A stretch of DNA of 64,000 nt from Mesorhizobium sp. M1E.F.Ca.ET.045.02.1.1 (GCF_003952485.1 NZ_CP034447.1:558001-622000); one strand, 5' to 3'; counted from the first letter of the stretch, positions 35,202 through 46,122 are shown. The notes: generated by a model from the letters alone, not told the origin. Program-made: numbers and translations.

Positions 35202-35441
35202 TCAGCGGAGCAAAACCCCATCGATGTGGATGTTCCGTACAATCTTGACCCAGCCGGGGTTCATGCGAACACCGCTGCCGAGATGCGAACGTAGGAAATC
35301 CGCCACCTCATCCAAACTGGAGAGGTGGGCTGGATGCACGTTAGATCCAAAGTGATGGCAGGCAAAGTAGCCATCAGAACCGGGCTCGGCCCACGCGGTT
35401 ACCAAACCGCCAATGACACGTTCAATACGAGCTACAGGCAT
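35202..35441 (-). CDS. Hypothetical protein, 79 aa
   Basis: ATG 35441 follows GGGGGGAAAT, a strong ribosome binding site. The product (MPVARIERVIGGLVTAWAEP...) contains GYFACHHFGSNVHPAHLSSL and ends NIHIDGVLLR. Small, soluble, with clustered His/Cys residues but no recognised motif. It is isolated between qat and the scpB-like gene. Confidence 0.5.
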   Translation of the reverse strand: MPVARIERVIGGLVTAWAEPGSDGYFACHHFGSNVHPAHLSSLDEVADFLRSHLGSGVRMNPGWVKIVRNIHIDGVLLR

Positions 35442-35586
35442 ATTTCCCCCCACCATTTTCTAGGCAACGCCCCACGCCCGACAGCGTCTCCTCACGTCAT
35501 CTCGCGAACCCCGGTCGTAGATCCTGTTGAGGACGCCGCGAACTGCGGCCACCGGCCAGGCAGCGTATTATTCATCAGTGCCGACG

Positions 35587-36279
35587 CTAAGCATGCTCTT
35601 CCTCGTCGTTGTATAATCCTGGCATGATATCACCTGCGAGTAGCTTCTCCTTCGAGAGCAGTCCAGCGTCCTCGAGGGCTTCGAAATCCGGCAGGTCGCG
35701 CAGCGTGTCGAGCCCGAACTCCAGCAGGAATTCTTTTGTCGTCACATAGGTGTAGGGCGCGCCCGGCGTTGGGCTGCGCGGACCGGAAGCGATCAGGCCG
35801 GCACCGCGCAGATGACCAATAAAATCGCGACTGATCTCGTTGCCGAAGAAAGACGACAGTTCGGCGCGGGTGATCGGCTGGAAGTAGCCGATGCACATCA
35901 GCACCAAAACCTCCGACTGCGTAAGGTCGGCCGTCTTCCCACTTCCACCTACAGCAGCACGGATGGCGTCTGCATAGGCAGGCCGGGTCAAATGTTTCCA
36001 GCCGCCGGCGACCGAAACCAGATCGTAAGGGCGGCCGCGCAGCTCCTCGCGGATGTCGTCGATGAGAAGATCAATGCTGCAGCTTTTCCCGACGATGCGG
36101 GCGAGCATTTCGCGGTCGACCGGCTCGCTAGCGGCGAAGATCGTTGCTTCGACCCGGTGCATCCATTCACGCCAACGCGCTTCCGGCGGCAGATGATCCA
36201 GTTCCCGGTCAAACAGCTGGTCAGCTGATCGACGGTCATCTGGCCGGCTCCCTCCTCGCCTACGTGCACTCTCCGCCAT
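35587..36279 (-). CDS. ScpB-like segregation/condensation protein
   Basis: About 230 residues from ATG 36279 (GTG 36288, overlapping the DUF1403 stop, is the alternative). WMHRVEATIFAASEPVDREM and SIDLLIDDIREELRGRPYDLVSVAGGW match the first wHTH of ScpB; TQSEVLVLMCIGYFQPITRAEL and HLRGAGLIASGPRSPTPGAPYTYVTT match the second. It pairs with a DUF1403 gene instead of scpA, an accessory arrangement I recall from rhizobial plasmids and symbiosis regions. It is likely a mobile-element paralogue, not the housekeeping ScpB. Confidence 0.75.
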   Translation of the reverse strand: MAESARRRGGSRPDDRRSADQLFDRELDHLPPEARWREWMHRVEATIFAASEPVDREMLARIVGKSCSIDLLIDDIREELRGRPYDLVSVAGGWKHLTRPAYADAIRAAVGGSGKTADLTQSEVLVLMCIGYFQPITRAELSSFFGNEISRDFIGHLRGAGLIASGPRSPTPGAPYTYVTTKEFLLEFGLDTLRDLPDFEALEDAGLLSKEKLLAGDIMPGLYNDEEEHA

Positions 36280-36284
36280 TGTCT

Positions 36285-37325
36285 TCACAGCCCGTAGATG
36301 CGGAAGGTAGCGCGGCCGGACAATTCACGCACGGCACCGAGCTCGACCAGCCGGTCGAACAGGCGGCGCAGGCCGCGATCGCTCATGCCGGCGCTTTGTT
36401 CTGAGGCGACGATCGCGTCGTCAGAGAGCAGCTTTTTCCACGACGACGTCCGCCGCCTTGGCCCTGAGTTTCGGCGCAACCGCAAGCAGCCGGTCCGCCC
36501 GGCGCTCAAGTTCGGCGAAAAGATCAATGGCGCGCAGCGCAGCGCGCGCCTGCGCGGCCAGCAGGCTTTTGGCCCAATCGGCTTCCGTTTCGGCGCCGGC
36601 AGCCAGAGCGGCAGTCACTGGTCGACGCGCCCGGCACGTACCCACAACTAAGGTCGCTTTGGCGCCCAACAAAGGGATTGCATGTGTCCAGCCTAGCCGC
36701 TGCGCGAGCAAGACATCGGCAAGCCAGGCTCCGAGAACGCGCCGGAGGCCGTAACGCTCCGCGGCCGCGAAGGCCCCGACCAGCGTTTCGACCGTGCCGG
36801 TGTTGGCGGCAAGCTGTCGCAGATCGTCCGTCAGATCGCTGACCGCCTCATCGTTGAGCGTGAGACCTAGATCTTCCAGCACCGCCGCGACATTTTTCTC
36901 CGTTAGCAGATCGTCCGCTGGCCGAGATGCCAGCCGCCGCCAAGCAAGAAAGAAAAGGCCGGCGGGACCGACATTGCCGCCCGGTCTTGTGAGCAATACG
37001 GCATCGCGCAAGGCCGCTTCGTCCTCGACGCGCCCTGCCTGCCGTGCCGTGACCGCAGCCGCCGAAAGCGCCAGGCGCTGCCGCCAGGCGCCGGCCCACC
37101 GCTCCTGCCGGCGGACCACCGCATCGAGCGCGCCGATGGCGGCGCCGGCCGTGACTGCAATGTCCTCGATGCCTTGTCCCGCAACCGTTTGGGTGTCGAG
37201 GGCGGCCCCGCGCAACCCAGGTCGGCACCGTTGCCATCGGTGCGATCGAAGAGGCGCCGCCAAGCACGCCACGGCGAGACAGAGAGGGGTTGGGTCGCAG
37301 AATCATCGCAAGCACGATGAGTCAT
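36285..37325 (-). pseudogene. DUF1403 family gene with frameshifts
   Basis: The central 220 residues read cleanly (EDIAVTAGAAIGALDAVVRR, RPGGNVGPAGLFFLAWRRLA, LAANTGTVETLVGAFAAAER) as the DUF1403 core. At an AAAAA run near 36430 the frame slips: VVVEKAAL-stop in one frame, while KLLSDDAIVASEQSAGMSDR and LGAVRELSGRATFRIYGL, the expected C-terminus, lie in another. The N-terminus is also split between frames around 37270. Two indels therefore separate it from an intact gene of about 335 residues. Coupled to the scpB-like gene by a 3-bp overlap. Confidence 0.65.
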
Positions 37326-37556
37326 GACGGCGCTTTTAGCAATCTATTTGCGCAGAAAGCGCTGTGCTTGTCGGCATCATAAAACGAATGATAATGTTGC
37401 CTTATCAGTCGTTTAACTCTTCACGAGTTCGTCCCTGCTAACAAGTAAGTCTCGACAGGGCACCTTTTTGCGCAGCCGGACGAAATTCCGTTCGGTCATG
37501 TCACGAAACGCTCGGCCCGCTCCTCTGCCGGCCGATGGTCAACGAAATCCCCTCCC
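37326..37556. other. Intergenic, nothing recognised
   Basis: 230 bp of lower-GC sequence upstream of DUF1403, ending at the IS21 fragment. It could contain the DUF1403-scpB promoter. No gene supported. Confidence 0.35.
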
Positions 37557-37931
37557 CTAGCTGCGGTTGATCTCGGGGTCGTAGAAGCTGGCGCTGCTGA
37601 CGCCCGACTTCAGATTGTCGGGAACGATCAGCCGGGGAACGCCTCCGAAGAAACGAAACATCCGGACATGCGAGCCGATCCAGTCCGGGAGCGTTTGCGT
37701 CCAAGTTGCCTCCGCAAAGGTGAAGCTGGATGCGCCGAGCACTGCCACGAAGATCTCTGCCTCGCGGATCTCACCGGTCTTGCGATCAACAATCGGGATC
37801 TTCTTGCCGGAATAGTCGACGAAGACCTTGTCGCCGGCCGCATGCTCCTGGCGCATCATCGGCGAAAGCCGCTGCTCGAAACTGCGAAAGAGTTCGCAGA
37901 AGCGGCTAATATGTTCGGCATAACACTTCAC
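37557..37931 (-). pseudogene. IS21-family IstA fragment
   Basis: 124 residues with AGDKVFVDYSGKKIPIVD (first catalytic Asp), [38 protein letters not shown] and IVPDNLKSGV (second catalytic Asp). Both ends of the roughly 500-residue transposase are missing. It differs from the plus-strand IS21 copy nearby, so it derives from a separate insertion. Confidence 0.8.
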
Positions 37932-38040
37932 CTGTTATGTTGCGGCCAAATTTATGTTGCGTCTCCGGGGGATGAGCCAAGGATGTCAGTGATTTCCTTG
38001 GCCCAAGCCGCCACATAAGAAGAACGGCGATGGTAGTTCG

Positions 38041-38445
38041 CTACAGGGCTTTCAGGAATGCCATTAATGACGGCAGAGATCGCTGCCGTGGGGGCTCTTT
38101 CAAGCCGCTGACTTCAACCTTGGCCAACGCCTTTGCCTTCATTTCCAGATCAACCTCGGCGTAGATGTGCGTGGTGTCCAACGACACATGGCCGAGCCAG
38201 GCGCGGATCGTGTCGATATCGACGCCGGCACGCAGGAGGTGGACGGCTGTCGTGTGACGAATCGTATGGGGCTGACGCGCTTCGTGGCCACGGCCTGACG
38301 CGCTTCGTGGCCACGGTCGGCACGGTTTTTCTCGCCATGGCGGCATATTGCGTCACGACGCGGTGTATTCCGAACCGTGTCAAAGGTTCCTTCATCCGCC
38401 CCAGAAAGACTGCATCGCTCCTATCCCGATCGGTCACGAGGCGAG
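38041..38445 (-). pseudogene. Tyrosine recombinase C-terminal remnant with 23-bp duplication
   Basis: PHTIRHTTAVHLLRAGVDID and IRAWLGHVSLDTTHIYAEVD carry the HxxR, the LGH box and the catalytic Tyr. Upstream, in another frame, FLGRMKEPLTRFGIHRVVTQ continues the protein. A 23-bp direct duplication (38272-38294 and 38295-38317) breaks the frame between them. The 5' side is replaced at about 38446 by IS21 sequence. It is a dead integrase tail. Confidence 0.72.
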
Positions 38446-39830
38446 CCAGCGATATCGCACGACGACGCGACACTTGAGCGGCTGCTGTTTGGCCGTGCCG
38501 GTCGTCCGCCGCAAGACCTAAGCGAACCGAACTTTGCGCTGATCGCCAGGGAGTTGAAGCGCAAGGGGGTGACGCTGACGCTGTTGTGGCAGGAGTATCG
38601 CGCCGCCAACCCCGACGGCTACGGCTACACCTGGTTCTGCGAGCACTTCGCCGCTTTCGAGCGCCGGACGAGCGCGACATTCCGCAACCGGCATGCGGCG
38701 GGCGCGGTGATGCAGACGGACTATGCCGGGCAGACGGTGCCGGTGATCGATCCGGCGACCGGCATCATTTACCCGGCGCACATTTTTGTCGCGGTGCTGG
38801 GCGCCTCCAATCTGACCTTCGCCTTTGCCAGCTCCAGCCAGAAGCTGCCGGACTGGATCGAGGGCCAGGTGCGAGCGCTCGCCTTCTTCGGCGGCGTCAC
38901 CAGAGCGATCGTGTGCGACAACCTGAAGGCCGGTGTCGTCAAGACGCTGTGGTTCGAGCCGACGCTGAACGCGACCTTTGCCGCGATGGCCGAGCATTAC
39001 GACACCACCATCCTGCCGACCCGCAGCCGCAAGCCGCGCGACAAGGGCAAGGTCGAAGGCGCGGTGCTGATTGTCGAGCGCTGGATTCTGGCGCGGCTGA
39101 GGAACCGATCCTTCTTCTCGATCGCCGAGCTCAACGCGGCGATCGCCGAACTGCTCGAGGAGCTGAACAACCGGCCGATGCGCCATGTCGGCCAAAGCCG
39201 CCGCGAACTGTTCGGGGAGATCGAGCGGCTGCCTTGAAGCCGCTGCCGGCGGCACCGTTCGAATACGCCGAGTGGAAGTCGGCGAAGGTCCATCCTGACT
39301 ACCATGTCGAGGTCGACAAGACCTTTTACTCGGTGCCGCACCGGCTGATCGGGCGCACCGTCGAGGTGCGGCTCACGCATCGAGTGGTCGAGATCTTCCA
39401 CGATCACCAGCGTGTCGCCAGCCATGTCCGTCGCTCACAGCGTTCCGGCCATGTCACCGTCAACGAACACATGCCCAAGGCGCACCAGCGCTACGCCAAC
39501 ACCACGCCGGCCAGCCTGATCAGCAGGGCGGCCAGGATCGGCCCCAACGCCGCCATCCTGGTCGAGCGCATGATGCGCGACCGGCCGCATCCGGAACAGG
39601 GATATCGCTCGGCCATGGGCATCCTGTCGCTGGCGCCGCGCTATGGGCCGGAGCGTCTCGATGCCGCCTGCGAGCGGGCGCTGCTGATCAACGCGATCGC
39701 CTACTCCTCCGTCACCGCCATCCTCAAAGCCGGCCTCGACCGGGCCAGCTCCGCAGAACCGGCAAAGCCGACACCCCAGACGCCAACATCCGCGGCTCCA
39801 CCTATTACCGTGAAGGAAAAAGAAAGAATG
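38446..39830 (+). pseudogene. IstA transposase, truncated and frameshifted
   Basis: 38446-39237 reads [34 protein letters not shown] (Asp), [11 protein letters not shown] (Asp) and [18 protein letters not shown] (Glu): a DDE core. At about 39235 the homology moves to another frame ([40 protein letters not shown]) and near 39770 shifts again before the expected end [11 protein letters not shown]. The N-terminal HTH is gone. A long open frame at 38586-40418 that appears to fuse IstA and IstB is a by-product of these shifts. Confidence 0.78.
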
Positions 39831-40456
39831 CTGACGAACCCTACCCTCGACCAGATGCAGGCCCTCGGTCTGGCCGGCATGGCTGCCGCCTGGCGCGAAC
39901 TGGCCGAACGCAACAACGCCAACGAACTCAGCCGTGACGAGTGGCTCGGCCTGATGCTCGACCGCGAGGTCGCCATGCGGGCCGACAAGCGCGTCCGGAA
40001 CCGGCTCGCCTCAGCCAGGCTGCGCTTTCCCGAAGCCTGCATCGAGGACATCGACTTTGCCGCGCCGCGCGGACTCGACCGGCGCAGCACCATGGCGCTC
40101 GCCCAGGGCAAATGGCTGAAAACTCGTGAGAACCTGATCGTCACCGGCCAGACCGGAACCGGCAAGTCGTGGCTGGCCTGCGCCTTCGGACGGCAAGCGG
40201 CACGGCTCGATCATTCCGTGCTCTATGTGCGCGTGCCGCGCCTGTTCGAGGATTTGGCGCTCGCTCGTCTCGATGGCCGCTTCCCACGCCTCATCGACAA
40301 ACTCACCCGCGCGCAACTGCTCATCCTCATGACTTCGGAACTCACAGCCTCACCGACCAACAGCGCTTCCATCTGTTCGAAATCGTCGAGGAACGCTATC
40401 GCCGCAAATCCACCCTGATCACCGCCCAGCTCCAGGGCGACGCGGGCCTTCCGTAA
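39829..40456 (+). pseudogene. IstB ATPase, frameshifted
   Basis: [20 protein letters not shown] is the standard IstB start, and [20 protein letters not shown] is the Walker A. At about 40330 the frame slips: [13 protein letters not shown] in one frame, [20 protein letters not shown] (Walker B side) in the other. The protein stops after TLITAQL, where the element is truncated. Confidence 0.78.
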
Positions 40457-40484
40457 CGAGACGAGCAGCCGCTCCAGTAGGACT

Positions 40485-40607
40485 TCATCCAATTCGGATG
40501 CTAGGCCCGAAACGCCGGTCGTGCTCAACGATCCGGTCCTGTATCGACACTACGGTTTCATAACGAGCTACAAGGCTCGTGAGGACTTCCTGATGATCGG
40601 AGGTCAT
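40485..40607 (-). pseudogene. Small gene truncated next to IS21 end
   Basis: ATG 40607 overlaps the stop of the preceding gene (ATGA). The 40-residue product starts MTSDHQEVLTSLVARYETVV and ends at TGA 40485. A neighbouring frame continues with [20 protein letters not shown] up to the IS21 junction, so a frameshift plus the IS insertion removed the rest. Function unknown. Confidence 0.45.
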
Positions 40608-40840
40608 ACGCTGCCCGTTCTGGGCAAGGAGCGGGCATCAAGCTTAAGGCGTTCATAAAGAACGGCCTCATCGAACTCGCCGTCCGAGAACAGTGCCATT
40701 ACGCTCACGCTCAGGCGCTCCGCCTGCATGCTACTAACGGAGATACCTGCCTCGGCGCAGACACGATCAAAGACCTGCTTCAACAAAGCCAGGTCGCTGG
40801 GATAGGCAATGCCACTCATTGAGCTGGTGTTACTGACCAT
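40604..40840 (-). CDS. Hypothetical protein, 78 aa
   Basis: Start at 40840 (MVSNTSSMSGIAYPSDLALL); the frame is open to 40894. LLKQVFDRVCAEAGISVSSM and AERLSVSVMALFSDGEFDEA form a helical small protein of a type I associate with rhizobial genomes, without known function. Coupled to the truncated gene downstream. Confidence 0.55.
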   Translation of the reverse strand: MVSNTSSMSGIAYPSDLALLKQVFDRVCAEAGISVSSMQAERLSVSVMALFSDGEFDEAVLYERLKLDARSLPRTGSV

Positions 40841-41138
40841 AGCTGTTCCTCCCATTAGGGCGGAAGGGTGGCCGTCGCTCAACGGCGATGCCACATGTAA
40901 ATCGCCGATGGAAGCAGGCTACTCCGATTCATGCGGAGAGTCTGGGAAAGGGCTGCTAGAGTTCTGCTCACCGAAGTCGCGCCTCCCGAGACAGAACCCA
41001 AGCAGCGATCCTTGGTCAATTCCAAGATATCAAGAGTTGGAAACGTACCAAACAGAGGATGGGGATGTTTGGTATTCAGTGAGGCGCTTTCTATGGACAC
41101 GCTCAAGTGGCTTCTCAGCTGCTGAACTGCGGCATGCA

Positions 41139-43058
41139 CTAAATCGCCACCTGTGTTCCGATCTCGACGACGCGTCCGGTCGGGATCTGGAAATATTCCG
41201 TTGCGTCGGCCGCCGTGCGCGCCAGCCCGATGAACAGCTTGTCCTGCCAGACCGGCATGCCGGAATTGGGCGAGGCCTTGAGCGAGCGCCGCGACAGGAA
41301 GAAAGAGGTCGTCATGATGTCGAACTTCCAGCCCTGCTTGCGGCAGATCGCCAGCGCGCGCGGGATATTGGGCTGCTCCATATAGCCGAAGGTCAGCGTC
41401 ACCCGCATGAACAGCTCGTTGATCGTTTCCATCTTGACCCGGTCACTGTCGGGCACGACGGGTTGTTGCGCCGTCACCACCGAGAGGATGACATTCTGTT
41501 CGTGCAGCACCTTGTAGTGCTTCAGGCTGTGCATCAACGCGGTCGGCGCGCTGGCGGGATCGCTGGTCAGGAACACGGCCGTACCGGACATCAGCTGCGG
41601 TTTCCTCTTCAACAGATTGCCTGCAAGGGAATCGAGCGGAATCTCGTTCCTGCGCGTCTTGTCGAATAGATACCTGGTGCCTCTTATCCAAGTCCACATG
41701 GTCATCACGATCACTGCGGCAATGGCAAGCGAGGCCCAGCCGCCTTCGAATACCTTGACGATGTTGGCTGCAAAGAAGCCGGTATCGATGAAGACGAACA
41801 CCGCCATTAAGGCTATCGCGACGCCGAGCGGCCATTTCCAGATGCGCGTCATGACGACATAAAGCAGTATGTTCGTCACCAGCATGTTGCCTGTCACCGA
41901 AATGCCGTAGGCCGAGGCAAGCTTGCTGGATTCGCCAAAGCCGACCACCAGCAGCATCACCACGAGCGCCAGTAGCATGTTGACGCGCGGCATATAGATC
42001 TGGCCGGATTGTCTTTCCGACGTATGCAGGATTTCCAGGCGCGGCAGCATGTTGAGCTGCACTGCTTGCCTGGTCAGCGAGAAAGCGCCGGAGATCACCG
42101 CCTGGCTGGCGATCACGGTCGCCGCCGTCGCCAGCACCACCATCGGGATAAGCATCCGGCCTTCGTTCATCTCGAAGAAGGGATGACCGACGACACCGCC
42201 ATTCGCCAGCACGAAGGCGCCTTGCCCGACATAGTTGAGCAACAGGCAAGGAAACACGATGGCCAGCCAGGCAAGCACGATCGGCTTGCGCCCGAAATGG
42301 CCGAGGTCGGCATAGAGCGCCTCAGCGCCGGTGACGGCGAGAAAAACCGCACCAACCGTGACGAAGGCGACTTCGGGCGAGTTGATCAGGAATGACACGA
42401 TATAATGCGGGCTGATTGCCAGCAGGATTTCCGGGTCGTCCATGATGTGGTTGAGGCCGGAAAGGCCGATGGCCAGGAACCACAGCGCGGTAACGGGCCC
42501 GAACACCAATCCTACGCCGCCGGTGCCAAACCGCTGTACCGCAAACACGACCGCCAGAATGGCCAGTGTCAGCGGCACCACATAGGGCTGGAAGGTCGGC
42601 GTGACGACATTCATACCTTCGACCGCCGACAGCACCGAGATCGCCGGCGTAATGACTGCGTCGCCGAAAAAAAGCGCCGCGCCGACAATGCCGATGCCGA
42701 GGATCACCGCCGAGCGCGTCGGGAAACTGTTGCGCGCCAGCGCCATCAGCGACAGCACCCCGCCCTCGCCGCGATTGTCGGCACGGAGCACGAACATGAT
42801 GTATTTGATGGTGACGGTGATCGTCAGCGACCAGATGATCAGCGAGAGTACGCCGAGGATGTCGCCACGGTTGGCGACGTTGCCACCGGCCGATGCGTGC
42901 AACGCCTCTCGGAATGCATAGATCGGGCTGGTGCCGATATCGCCGTAAACCACGCCCAACGCGCCCAGCATCAGCACCTTGGTGCTGTGCTGCTCGACCT
43001 CAGAATGGCTCGATTGTTCGACAGGTTCTGCCTCGTTACCAGCATTGGTAAGGGCCAT
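41139..43058 (-). CDS. kup: Kup potassium transporter
   Basis: 639 residues from ATG 43058, preceded by GGGAG; the frame is open to ATG 43073. [25 protein letters not shown] is the family signature, followed by about 12 hydrophobic segments and a cytosolic C-terminal domain ending [11 protein letters not shown]. It imports K+ with protons across the inner membrane. Intact and of normal length, in contrast to its debris-rich surroundings, so it may be chromosomal core or a useful island passenger. Confidence 0.95.
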   Translation of the reverse strand: MALTNAGNEAEPVEQSSHSEVEQHSTKVLMLGALGVVYGDIGTSPIYAFREALHASAGGNVANRGDILGVLSLIIWSLTITVTIKYIMFVLRADNRGEGGVLSLMALARNSFPTRSAVILGIGIVGAALFFGDAVITPAISVLSAVEGMNVVTPTFQPYVVPLTLAILAVVFAVQRFGTGGVGLVFGPVTALWFLAIGLSGLNHIMDDPEILLAISPHYIVSFLINSPEVAFVTVGAVFLAVTGAEALYADLGHFGRKPIVLAWLAIVFPCLLLNYVGQGAFVLANGGVVGHPFFEMNEGRMLIPMVVLATAATVIASQAVISGAFSLTRQAVQLNMLPRLEILHTSERQSGQIYMPRVNMLLALVVMLLVVGFGESSKLASAYGISVTGNMLVTNILLYVVMTRIWKWPLGVAIALMAVFVFIDTGFFAANIVKVFEGGWASLAIAAVIVMTMWTWIRGTRYLFDKTRRNEIPLDSLAGNLLKRKPQLMSGTAVFLTSDPASAPTALMHSLKHYKVLHEQNVILSVVTAQQPVVPDSDRVKMETINELFMRVTLTFGYMEQPNIPRALAICRKQGWKFDIMTTSFFLSRRSLKASPNSGMPVWQDKLFIGLARTAADATEYFQIPTGRVVEIGTQVAI

Positions 43059-43073
43059 GGACGACACTCCCAT

Positions 43074-43632
43074 AAGCGGGCGGTGCTCTACGCTTGCTGC
43101 ACTGCAATATCAAGTGCCGTCACGTAATGTCTGCGTCTCGGTATTGCCTATCGCTCGTCGGCTTCGCAGACTCGTCAGCCCCGAAGCGGCTTGGGAATTT
43201 TTGCGAGACTACGCTGAAGCTCCGGGAGCAACGATGCCCCGAGCCAGTATCGGATTAGGTCGATGCTCGGGCGCGCGAGCTCAGATGCCGAGAGCTTAAA
43301 TTAACGCTGTAGCCGTGTAACAGACTGTGTAACAAATGCCGCGAAAAGTTCAATATTTTCAAGGACGTAAGCGTCAAGTCGAAAGACGCTCTCGCCGCCA
43401 TCTTCAAGTGGTAAGGGCGATCAGATCTCGGGGAAATTGGAGGCAGCAGCGGACCTGCGACTTGCTCAACGCTCCGCTTCTGAGATAAGGTTGGGATGCG
43501 ATGGCATTGAGCGAATAGAGCGATTTCCGGGAACCGAACCAATCCACAGAAATATTTTGTTGGTATTTTTGTTGGCTATCCCTGCTCTTGTGTGGGCGTC
43601 AACTATTTGGAAACAAAGCCAGATTTCCTTCG
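43074..43632. other. Intergenic region upstream of attachment remnant
   Basis: 560 bp without a supported gene; the short ORFs on both strands lack motifs. It contains the kup promoter region at its left end. Confidence 0.35.
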
Positions 43633-43656
43633 CTTCGAATCCGCCTCTGGGCACCA
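43633..43656 (+). other. tRNA-Phe 3'-end-like attachment-site remnant
   Basis: CTTCGAATCCGCCTCTGGGC followed by ACCA matches the T-loop-to-CCA end of alphaproteobacterial tRNA-Phe except at a few positions. The 5' half of a tRNA is absent upstream. Phe-tRNA 3' ends are the attachment sites of Mesorhizobium symbiosis-island-type elements. The remnant points towards an integrase 213 bp downstream on the same strand, the usual att-int layout. Confidence 0.6.
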
Positions 43657-43868
43657 TCCCCTCTTTTCCCTACATTCACTTTCGCCGAAACTTCTACGCT
43701 GCAGTTTCTGCAAATCGCTGAAATTGTTGATTTTTTTCTGTCAAATGGCGTATTTGAGCAGGGCTGGGAGCGCTTCGGGCGCGTTTGGTCCAACGAGGTG
43801 GGGGGATGGTATTTCGGTTGGTATTCGACATCCTGATGGTATCGAAACAGCCAAGGGAGACCTGACGA

Positions 43869-45105
43869 ATGGCCCTCTCCGACGTGAAATGCCGAAACGC
43901 CCGCCCTGCTTCCAAACTGGTGAAATTATCTGACGGGGGCGGGCTGCAGCTATGGGTGCAGCCCACGGGCTCTCGCCTCTGGCGGGTCGCCTACCGCTTT
44001 GACGGCAAGCAGAAACTGCTTGCGCTGGGCAGCTATCCCCTTATCTCCCTCGCGGAGGCACGGCAGGCGCGCGATGACGCTAAACGGCTCCTGCTGGCTG
44101 GCATAGACCCTGGAAAGGAACGCAGCTTGCGGAAGGCCGATTCGGCAAAGGACTCCTTTCGCTCAATTGCGGACGAATATGTTGAGAAGCTGAAGAAGGA
44201 GGGACGTGCCGACCGGACGATCAGCAAGGTCAAATGGCTCCTCGACTTCGCCTATCCGACAATCGGCGACAAGTGCATTCGGGAGATCGATCCGGCCACC
44301 ATCCTTACCGCCCTTCGTCGCGTCGAAGTTCGCGGTCGATACGAGTCGGCTAGGCGACTGCGCTCCACCATCGGCACCGTGTTTCGATACGCAATCGCGA
44401 CCGCACGCGCCGAGGGAGATCCGACGATCGCCCTGAGGGGCGCACTCATCAGTCCGAAGGTCACGCCTCGTGCCGCGATTACCGACCCTAAGGCCTTGGG
44501 AGGTTTGCTGAGGGCGGTCGATGCATTCGACGGACAGCCAACAACCAGAGCCGCCCTGAAGCTGATGGCAATGCTGTTTCCCCGCCCCGGCGAGCTGCGC
44601 GCGGCAGAATGGGAAGAGTTCGATTTCGAAAGCGCGGTGTGGATCATTCCTGAAGCACGCATGAAAATGCGACGGCCGCACCGCGTACCCCTTTCAAGGC
44701 AGGCCGTCAGTGTCCTGACCTCGCTTAGAGAAATCTCCGGCGGTGGATCCCTGCTCTTTCCCAGTGTTCGGTCGGATTCGCGTCCGATCTCCGACAACAC
44801 GCTTGCGCCGCATGGGCTACGGCAAGGAAGAAGCTACCGCGCATGGTTTTCGAGCAACGGCATCAACTCTGCTAAACGAATGTGGCAAGTGGCATCCGGA
44901 CGCCATAGAGCGGCAGCTCGCCCACATTGAGAATAACGACGTTCGTCGCGCCTACGCCCGGGCTGAACACTGGGAAGAGCGCGTCAAGATGATGCAATGG
45001 TGGGCCGATTATCTGGATGAACTCGAGAGCAAGAACGCGCGGGTGATCCCAGTTGGGGGACGCGGCAGGCCTGCTGTCCATACACCGTCGCGAGGGCCAC
45101 TTTGA
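43869..45105 (+). pseudogene. P4-type tyrosine integrase, frameshifted (IntS-like)
   Basis: MALSDVKCRNARPASKLVKL and SDGGGLQLWVQPTGSRLWR form the N-terminal DUF4102 arm-binding domain. The core includes FPRPGELRAAEWEEFDF with catalytic Arg. Near 44805 the frame slips after SDNTL; the next frame carries MGYGKEEATAHGFRATASTL (HxFR), RQLAHIENNDVRRAYARAEH (catalytic Tyr) and ends near 45105. One small deletion separates it from a full integrase of about 410 residues. With the adjacent phe-tRNA-like remnant it marks an integration end. Confidence 0.8.
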
Positions 45106-45384
45106 ACCCAACAGCGACGGTTCACCAAACGCCGAGACGAACCTCCAAACTACGAAGATCATACTGAGTTCGAAAACGTCGAAACTGGACAACCAAATGG
45201 TGGGGTCCGGAGGACATATTCACATCTCTGATTTCATTGTCTTTTTCGTGGGCCAAAATAGGAAATCTTCCCGTATCGCTCCCTATGGTTCCGCGCCTAA
45301 GCAAAGGACGCGGCACGGGATGGGGCTTCATGCAAGGTCCTAGGATGTGGGCTTTGCTTGGCATGATTTCGCGATTGGTAGCGA
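45106..45384. other. Intergenic, nothing recognised
   Basis: 280 bp after the integrase with no supported gene. Confidence 0.35.
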
Positions 45385-45570
45385 TCAGCCGCCGCTGTCC
45401 AATTCCGTTCCGGTTCGCAGGCACTCAAGATAGGCGCGATAGGCGAAGCTGCGGTCGCGCTTCTTTCCTGTAGTTTCCACGAGAATATTGGCTTCGGTCA
45501 GCGCCTCGATCGCACGGATCGCGGTCGGCTTGCTTGCGCCGATCAACTTTGTGACCACAAAGGCTTCGTG
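45385..45570 (-). pseudogene. C-terminal winged-HTH tail of a Fic/DUF4172-type protein
   Basis: My translation reads VVTKLIGASKPTAIRAIEAL, then TEANILVETTGKKRDRSFAY and RAYLECLRTGTELDSGG-stop, which is the HTH tail of many Fic-family proteins. The catalytic Fic motif is not upstream; an SDR fragment on the opposite strand begins there instead. Confidence 0.55.
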
Positions 45571-46122
45571 CTCGATCTTGAAGACACTGGCGCCATCGCT
45601 TCTGTCGTCGACCGAATTGGTACGGCGATGGGCATCGACATTCTCGTCAACAATGCCGGGCTAGGTACGTTTTCCCGCCGGGGAACCAAATATCGAAGTC
45701 TTGGACAGGACGATGCGGATCAACCTTCGGGGTCCTTGGCTCGTCGCTGCTGCTGCCCTGCCCTATCTCAAGGCTTCACCGCGTCATCAACATCTCCTCG
45801 CAAGCCGGCGTCGTCGCCATCGAGGAGCATGCCGCCTATGGTGCCAGCAAGGCGGCGCTGATCAACCTGACAAAGGTGATGGCCATTGAATGGGCCAAGT
45901 TCGGCATCACTGCCAACGCGATCGCACCGACAGTGGTTGAGACGCCGATGGCGCTTGTCGGCTGGTCAGGCGAAAAGGGAGAAAAGGCCAGAAGGGATAT
46001 CCCCGTCGGACGCTTTGCCAGGCCTGCCGAAATCGCCGCTGCGGCTCGTTACCTCGCCTCGGAGGACCGGAATCATCAATGGGGCGGTCCTCATGGCCGA
46101 TGGCGGCTTCAGCGTAAGATAG
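45571..46122 (+). pseudogene. Short-chain dehydrogenase remnant, frameshifted
   Basis: IGTAMGIDILVNNAG (SDR NNAG motif), then in a second frame TMRINLRGPWLVAAAALPYL, then AAYGASKAALINLTKVMAIE (YxxxK), GITANAIAPTVVETPM, and finally INGAVLMADGGFSVR-stop. The N-terminal TGxxxGxG motif is missing and there are at least two frameshifts. It was a 250-residue SDR of the 3-oxoacyl-ACP reductase-like type. Confidence 0.75.

Larger units (their letters stand above)
38446..40456 (+). mobile_element. IS21-family element, truncated at both ends
   Basis: Contains istA (without its N-terminal HTH) and istB (without its last residues). The left end abuts a tyrosine-recombinase remnant near 38446, and the right end abuts a small broken minus-strand gene near 40450. 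No terminal inverted repeats can be seen. The element is immobile as it stands. Confidence 0.75.

Noticed and set aside
38586..40418. 610-residue ORF that looks like an IstA-IstB fusion
   Set aside because: Its first 220 codons are out of frame with IstA homology and it joins the two genes only because of frameshifts; treated as broken istA and istB.
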